Positions 6,568-10,414 of a stretch of 10,414 bases of DNA are shown piece after piece. Numbering within the stretch: position 1 is the stretch's first letter; each line of letters begins with the position of its first letter. The stretch lies in the NCBI GenBank assembly GCA_902766265.1, contig CACXCY010000054.1, forward strand, positions 1 through 10,414, read 5' to 3'. The notes beneath the pieces were generated by a model. It was not told the DNA's origin, did no database searches, and was given only the letters and a program-made list of their open reading frames with translations. Made by a program: the position numbers and the translations under genes. Origin of the DNA: an uncultured Bacteroidota bacterium (GTDB lineage: Bacteria; Bacteroidota; Bacteroidia; Bacteroidales; P3).

Positions 6568-7698
6568 TCAGTGTTGGGGTTGTAGCTCATCGATGGCCTT
6601 GGTCATCGACGACCATGTATATTTTTTCTTTTCTTCCCGAACGTTGGTTGTAAATTCGGACTCTTTTTGTTCGTCGTAGTAACGTACCAGGGCATCGGCA
6701 ATTTGATGGACATCAGGTTCGACGACATATCCGATTATTCCATCGGGTACTATCTCAGGCAGTCCTCCCACGTTGGTCACCAGCATGGGTTTCTCAAAGT
6801 GGAACGCTATCTGTGTCACGCCGCTTTGTGTGGCACTTTTGTAGGGTTGTGTGACGATGTCGGCAGCACGGAAGTAGCGGTTCACGTGGCTGTCGGGTAT
6901 AAAGTCGGTGTGCAGTACAACGCGGTCGTGCAGTTGCAGTTGCTCTATAATGTCCATGTAAGGTTTGGGGTCGCCGTAGAACTCACCTGCCACCAATAGT
7001 TTCACGTTTCTTTCTTCCAGCCGTTTGTCGGCGAAGGCCTGCAGCAGTAGGTCGAGCCCTTTGTATCCGCGTATGAAACCGAAGAAGAGCACATAGTGCT
7101 GCGAGGCGTCGAGTCCCAGTTGCTGTAGGGCATCCTCTTTGGATATGAGGTCGCCGTAGTGGTCGTAGAGAGGGTGGGGGCAGAAACGTCGTGGTTTCTG
7201 GGTGTCGAACAAATCGAGGTCGGTCAATACGGACTTCGACATGGCGACAAATCCATCGGTAGAGCGGACAAAGTATCTGGAGAACAGACGGTCACCGGGG
7301 CGGTGTTCGTGGGGTATGATGTTGTCGAGAATGGAGACGATGCGGGTGTGGCGGTTCTTCCTTACCTGCCGTTCGATGGTGCCGAGACAGGGTGCCATGA
7401 ATGGCAGCCAGTACTTGGTAATCATCAAGTCGGGGCGTTTCTTCTGAATCTCCCGTCCCACTTTCAGCCAGTTGAAAGGATTGCATGAATTTACCTTGCG
7501 TACGATTTTTAGCCCTTTTGGTGCGGGTTCGTCGCTGTACTGTGTCTTGCCGGGGAACAGGAATCCGGGATATTGGAGAGAGAAGGTGTATATCTCCACG
7601 TCGTCGCCTTGTTGTTGATATTCATAGGCAATGCGTTCGTTGAAAGCCGACAGGCCTCCACGGTAGGGATATGCTGTTCCAACAATGATTACGTGCAT
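6568..7698 (-). CDS. Glycosyltransferase family 4 protein, candidate heptosyl- or mannosyltransferase
   Basis: A predicted cytoplasmic or membrane-associated GT-B glycosyltransferase of 376 residues. The N-terminal domain opens with VGTAYPYRGGLSAFN (6-20), whose glycine-rich loop is typical of acceptor-side contacts. The C-terminal domain starts at VLFFGFIRGYKGLDLLL (213-229) and carries the donor-site stretch VTNVGGLPEIVPDG (317-330 region). The usual E-x7-E block of GT4 enzymes is replaced by TQSGVTQIAFHFEKP, so the first glutamate is not conserved. I chose the ATG at 7698 because the longer reading to 7734 would run across the TACCTTTG promoter element, and because the Rossmann strand MHVIIVGT begins there. 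It is the first gene of the heptose operon, 8 bp before hddA. Use of GDP-heptose as donor is inferred only from this position; acceptor unknown. Confidence 0.85.
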   Translation of the reverse strand: MHVIIVGTAYPYRGGLSAFNERIAYEYQQQGDDVEIYTFSLQYPGFLFPGKTQYSDEPAPKGLKIVRKVNSCNPFNWLKVGREIQKKRPDLMITKYWLPFMAPCLGTIERQVRKNRHTRIVSILDNIIPHEHRPGDRLFSRYFVRSTDGFVAMSKSVLTDLDLFDTQKPRRFCPHPLYDHYGDLISKEDALQQLGLDASQHYVLFFGFIRGYKGLDLLLQAFADKRLEERNVKLLVAGEFYGDPKPYMDIIEQLQLHDRVVLHTDFIPDSHVNRYFRAADIVTQPYKSATQSGVTQIAFHFEKPMLVTNVGGLPEIVPDGIIGYVVEPDVHQIADALVRYYDEQKESEFTTNVREEKKKYTWSSMTKAIDELQPQH

Positions 7699-7721
7699 AG
7701 AGTTGTTGTCTGTAGGAATTG

Positions 7722-7729
7722 CAAAGGTA
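7722..7729 (-). promoter_or_regulatory. -7 promoter element for the glycosyltransferase-hddA-gmhA-hddC operon
   Basis: Read on the minus strand this is TACCTTTG, an exact match to the TAnnTTTG -7 element of the Bacteroidota primary sigma factor. A weak -33 element (TTATG, plus-strand positions 7749-7753; consensus TTTG) lies 19 bp upstream, within the usual spacing. Transcription would then begin a few bases before the ATG at 7698, giving a short leader of about 15-20 nt. The site is in the AT-rich divergent spacer, which is where a promoter is needed. The start of transcription has not been measured. Confidence 0.65.
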
Positions 7730-7840
7730 CACATTTTTGTCGTAATAACATAATAAAAACTATTATTTTTTGTTTCATACGGTGTATTCGTGGGTGCGGT
7801 TGCCTGTACCGTGCCTTGTCGTTTGAAAACTTTTTATGCT

Positions 7841-8914
7841 ATGAAATCGTTCAAATCGTTATTGTCCATCGTTGTTTTCTCTATGAGTGGGCTGTTGTCG
7901 TCTGCTCAGTCGGTGGTTGATTTTACCCAGGTGGCGGAGAAGACCATCGATGCTGTTGTCCACATCAAGTGTGATGTGTCGAAGTTGACGCCTATGTATC
8001 AGTCTTTCTTCGGAATGATTATCAATCAGGGGGTACAGCGGCAGACCTACAGCGCCTTTGGTTCGGGTGTCATCATTACCGAGGATGGGTATATAGTCAC
8101 TAACAACCATGTGGTGCAGGATGCTGCCCGCATCACAGTGACGCTCAACGACAAGCGTGTGCTGCCTGCGGTGCTGATAGGCAACGACCCTGCGACCGAC
8201 CTGGCGGTGGTGAAGATTGATGCTTCGGGTCTGGACTTCATACCGTTTGGTGATTCGGAAAAGGTGCGTATCGGCGAGCCCGTGCTGGCTATTGGCAATC
8301 CGTTCAATCTCACAAGTACGGTCACGGCAGGCATTATCAGTGCCAAAGCGCGCAATATGAATATCATACAGAACACGACCACGGAGAGTACCATAGAGTC
8401 TTTTCTCCAGACGGATGCCGCTGTCAATAGTGGCAACTCGGGTGGCGCCCTCGTCAATACCAAAGGCGAACTAATCGGTGTGAACACTGCCATTGCTTCG
8501 GGCAACGGATACTATACGGGTTACAGTTTTGCCATTCCCTCGAACATTGCCCGTAAGGTGAGTACAGACCTTCGCAAATATGGCATCGTGCAACGTGGGT
8601 ATTTGGGCGTCAATGTGTCGGAGGTTGATGTTGATTTGGGACGCATCAAGGGGCTGTCCGAGTTGAAGGGCGTTTACATTGGCCGTGTCATTCCGGGGTG
8701 CGCCGCAGCAAAGGCGGGGCTGTTGGCTGGCGACATCATTCTCAAGGTCAACAATGCGGAAATCAATTCCTATGCCGAGATGATGGAGGAGGTGGGCTAT
8801 TTCTATCCGGGTGATGCGGTCACGGTGACCTACTTGCGCGACGGCAAGACCCATACGGCTACGCTCACACTGCTCAATTCCAATGGAAAAACCGACATTG
8901 TGAAAAAGAAATGA
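7841..8914 (+). CDS. Secreted HtrA/DegP-type serine protease with a single PDZ domain
   Basis: A periplasmic trypsin-like protease/chaperone of 357 residues. The N-terminal signal peptide (MKSFKS, hydrophobic core, likely cut after SSA at residue 22) sends it across the inner membrane without a lipobox. The catalytic triad is complete: His90 in TNNHVV, Asp120 in ATDLAVVKID, and Ser200 in GNSGGALVN. One PDZ domain covers about 254-348 (GYLGVNV through the terminal TATLTLL), including the AGLLAGDIILKVNNAEI stretch. Classical DegP proteins have two PDZ domains and around 450-500 residues, so this resembles the DegS/short HtrA layout, but with a signal peptide rather than a clear membrane anchor. 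The ATG at 7841 is chosen over the GTG at 7790 because the signal peptide begins there. It is divergent from the glycosyltransferase operon and overlaps the MATE gene by ATGA. Confidence 0.93.
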   Translation: MKSFKSLLSIVVFSMSGLLSSAQSVVDFTQVAEKTIDAVVHIKCDVSKLTPMYQSFFGMIINQGVQRQTYSAFGSGVIITEDGYIVTNNHVVQDAARITVTLNDKRVLPAVLIGNDPATDLAVVKIDASGLDFIPFGDSEKVRIGEPVLAIGNPFNLTSTVTAGIISAKARNMNIIQNTTTESTIESFLQTDAAVNSGNSGGALVNTKGELIGVNTAIASGNGYYTGYSFAIPSNIARKVSTDLRKYGIVQRGYLGVNVSEVDVDLGRIKGLSELKGVYIGRVIPGCAAAKAGLLAGDIILKVNNAEINSYAEMMEEVGYFYPGDAVTVTYLRDGKTHTATLTLLNSNGKTDIVKKK

Positions 8915-10299
8915 CCGAGGAACAGGCGCTCGATAGGAAGTATGTCGATATGACCACCACGCCCGTGCGGCGTCTGGTGCTGCGCTTGGCGGTGCCTACC
9001 ATCATCAGCATGATGGTGACAGCGTTCTATAATGTGGTCGATGCCGTCTTTGTGGGGCATCTCTCCACCGAGGACACGGCTGCCGTTGGGGTGGGCTTCG
9101 CCTACATGACTTTCATACAGGCCGTTGGTTTCTTCTTCGGCCATGGTTCGGGCAACCATATCTCCCGTTCGCTGGGCACACGCCTCTATAACGACGCGTC
9201 GCTGATAGCGGCTGTGGGCTTCTTTACGCCGTTTCTCATCGGTATCGTCACGGCAGTGGCGGGGCTCTGCTTTCTTCCCCAACTCTGTGTCCTGCTGGGT
9301 GCCACGCCCGATGTGGTGCCGCAGACTTCCGCCTACCTGCATTACATACTGCTGGCGAGTCCGTTCATGATGAGCGCCCTCACGCTCAACAATCAGTTGC
9401 GCCTCGAGGGTAATGCCCGTCTGGGGATGATAGGGCTGGTCAGCGGCTCCGTGCTGAACATTGTGCTCGACCCTGTCTTCATCTTTGTGCTTGGCATGGG
9501 TGTGAAGGGAGCGTCGCTGGCTACGGCGGTCAGCCAGATATTCTGTTTCTGCCTGCTGTTCTGGGGCACCACGCGTCCAGGGTCGGTGCATGTGCGTCTC
9601 CGTAATTTCCGTCCGTCGGTGTATTGCTACAGGGAAATCATTGCAGGAGGGTTGCCGTCGTTGTGCCGACAGACGTTCAATTGCCTGAGTGCCATTCTGC
9701 TCAACCATGCTGCTGCCCGTTGGGCACTGCCGGGTGCGGAGGCCTCCAGCATTGCCGCTTTTGCCGTGGTGAGCCGTACCATGATGTTTGCATTCTCGCT
9801 GGTGTTGGGATTCTGCCAGGGGTTCCAGCCCGTGTGTGGCTTTAACTACGGTGCCAAGCTGTACGGCCGTGTGCGGCAGTCGTTCCATTTCACCCTCATG
9901 GGCTCCTTTGTCATGCTGCTGGTCATGGGCGGTGTGGGATTCGTCTTCGCGCCACAGATTATCGCCCTGTTCCGCGACGAGGATGCCGAGCTCATCCGCA
10001 TCGGAGCCCGTGCGTTGCGATGGCAGTGCGCTGCTTTCCCGCTTATCGGTGTGGGCACCACGACCAATATGCTCTTTCAGAATATTCGCATGACGTGGCG
10101 CAGCTCGCTCCTCAGTATTGGGCGCCAGGGGCTTTTCTTCATCCCTGCGGTGTTGTTGCTGCCACGGCTGTACGGTCTGCATGGCGTGGAGATGACGCAG
10201 GCCGTGGCCGACATACTGACGTTCCTCCTCGCCGTTCCTTTCGCCGTGTGGATTTCGCGCAAGTTGAAAGCGCTCGACGCGGCGCGGCAGTCGCAGTAG
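8911..10299 (+). CDS. MATE-family multidrug/metabolite efflux transporter
   Basis: An inner-membrane secondary transporter of 462 residues, the normal length for MATE proteins, which export cationic drugs or metabolites in exchange for sodium or protons. About twelve hydrophobic segments lie in two related halves. Family landmarks include LAVPTIISMMVTAFYNVVD (26-44) and DAVFVGHLS (44-52) in the first helices, LNIVLDPVFIFVLGMGVKGA (172-191), and QGFQPVCGFNYGAK (283-296) in the second half. The ATG at 8911 overlaps the protease stop (ATGA, 8911-8914), so translation of the two is probably coupled; a second ATG at residue 14 is possible but loses this overlap. It is followed by the 11-bp repeat tract, with no clear U-rich terminator hairpin. 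The substrate cannot be read from sequence. Confidence 0.94.
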   Translation: MTEEQALDRKYVDMTTTPVRRLVLRLAVPTIISMMVTAFYNVVDAVFVGHLSTEDTAAVGVGFAYMTFIQAVGFFFGHGSGNHISRSLGTRLYNDASLIAAVGFFTPFLIGIVTAVAGLCFLPQLCVLLGATPDVVPQTSAYLHYILLASPFMMSALTLNNQLRLEGNARLGMIGLVSGSVLNIVLDPVFIFVLGMGVKGASLATAVSQIFCFCLLFWGTTRPGSVHVRLRNFRPSVYCYREIIAGGLPSLCRQTFNCLSAILLNHAAARWALPGAEASSIAAFAVVSRTMMFAFSLVLGFCQGFQPVCGFNYGAKLYGRVRQSFHFTLMGSFVMLLVMGGVGFVFAPQIIALFRDEDAELIRIGARALRWQCAAFPLIGVGTTTNMLFQNIRMTWRSSLLSIGRQGLFFIPAVLLLPRLYGLHGVEMTQAVADILTFLLAVPFAVWISRKLKALDAARQSQ

Positions 10300-10326
10300 G
10301 GTGGGGCAGCCAAAGGGGGGAGTCCC

Positions 10327-10414
10327 GTCTGGCTAAGGTCTACCTATGGTTTACCTATGGTCTGCCTATGGTTCGATCAGGGCCTTCCTCTGAGTTACCT
10401 CTGAGTTGCCTCTG
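10327..10414. repeat. Degenerate 11-bp tandem repeat, cut by the window edge
   Basis: Starting 28 bp after the MATE stop, the sequence falls into eight consecutive 11-bp units with no phase slip: GTCTGGCTAAG, GTCTACCTATG, GTTTACCTATG, GTCTGCCTATG, GTTCGATCAGG, GCCTTCCTCTG, AGTTACCTCTG, AGTTGCCTCTG. The consensus is roughly (G/A)TYTRCCTMTG. Units 2-4 share CCTATG ends; units 6-8 share CCTCTG ends; unit 5 is diverged but keeps the 11-bp spacing. The last unit ends exactly at the window edge, so the array may continue. No reading frame with a good start crosses it. Its role is unknown; it could be a simple replication-slippage tract, a family of dispersed intergenic repeats, or protein binding sites on one face of the helix. 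Confidence 0.8.

Noticed and set aside
7764..7772. Possible plus-strand -7 element (TATTTTTTG) for the protease gene.
   Set aside because: It has an extra base against TAnnTTTG, and the nearest TTTG (7736-7739) is 24 bp away, longer than the usual spacing. Too weak to annotate as a promoter.
8047..8505. A 152-codon minus-strand open frame inside the protease gene.
   Set aside because: It overlaps the conserved catalytic core of the HtrA protease, which fully explains the conservation expected there; its Ser/Thr/Pro/Ala-rich translation is typical of a shadow frame.
8830..10182. A 450-codon open frame on the minus strand, antisense to the MATE gene.
   Set aside because: Its translation is rich in His, Arg, Gln, Glu and Thr, with no domain or hydrophobic pattern. 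It is the mirror of a GC-rich membrane-protein gene whose codon use suppresses stops on the other strand. The MATE reading has full family motifs.
10308..10334. Possible hairpin after the MATE gene: AGCCA pairing with TGGCT, with an inner GGG/CCC.
   Set aside because: The stem is short and interrupted by unequal bulges, and no U-tract follows, so it does not qualify as an intrinsic terminator.

Overview
The window looks like chromosomal DNA of a member of the Bacteroidota, most probably Bacteroidales and perhaps the Prevotellaceae. The reasons are the Bacteroidota-type LolA-like protein (C-terminus PKVEVIDMR), the absence of clear Shine-Dalgarno sequences before the starts, and a TAnnTTTG-type -7 promoter element (TACCTTTG) before the leftward operon. 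Placement at genus level is inference. No mobile element, CRISPR array, tRNA or rRNA is seen, and no gene-free stretch exceeds 300 bases.

Layout. (1) 1-4225, rightward: a tightly packed set of housekeeping genes: a 5'-truncated RlmI-type rRNA methyltransferase, GTP cyclohydrolase I (folE), a LolA-like periplasmic protein, tsaB for tRNA t6A synthesis, and a lone OppB/DppB-type ABC permease with a TTG start. (2) 4226-7698, leftward: a four-gene operon read in the order family 4 glycosyltransferase, hddA, gmhA, hddC. It encodes three of the four steps from sedoheptulose 7-phosphate to GDP-D-glycero-alpha-D-manno-heptose. The phosphatase GmhB is missing and must come from elsewhere. The first gene is a plausible user of the activated heptose, probably for a cell-surface glycan. 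(3) 7699-7840: a 142-bp AT-rich divergent promoter region. (4) 7841-10299, rightward: a secreted HtrA/DegP-type protease with one PDZ domain, overlapping by ATGA with a MATE-family transporter. (5) 10300-10414: a non-coding tail holding a degenerate 11-bp tandem repeat that runs off the window edge.

Most of the window is ordinary, well-understood gene content. The points worth a second look are the 11-bp repeat array, the heptose operon without gmhB and its attached glycosyltransferase with an atypical acceptor motif, the orphan TTG-start permease, and the zero-gap convergent stop codons at 4225/4226. I found no evidence of a wholly new defence, mobile or regulatory system.
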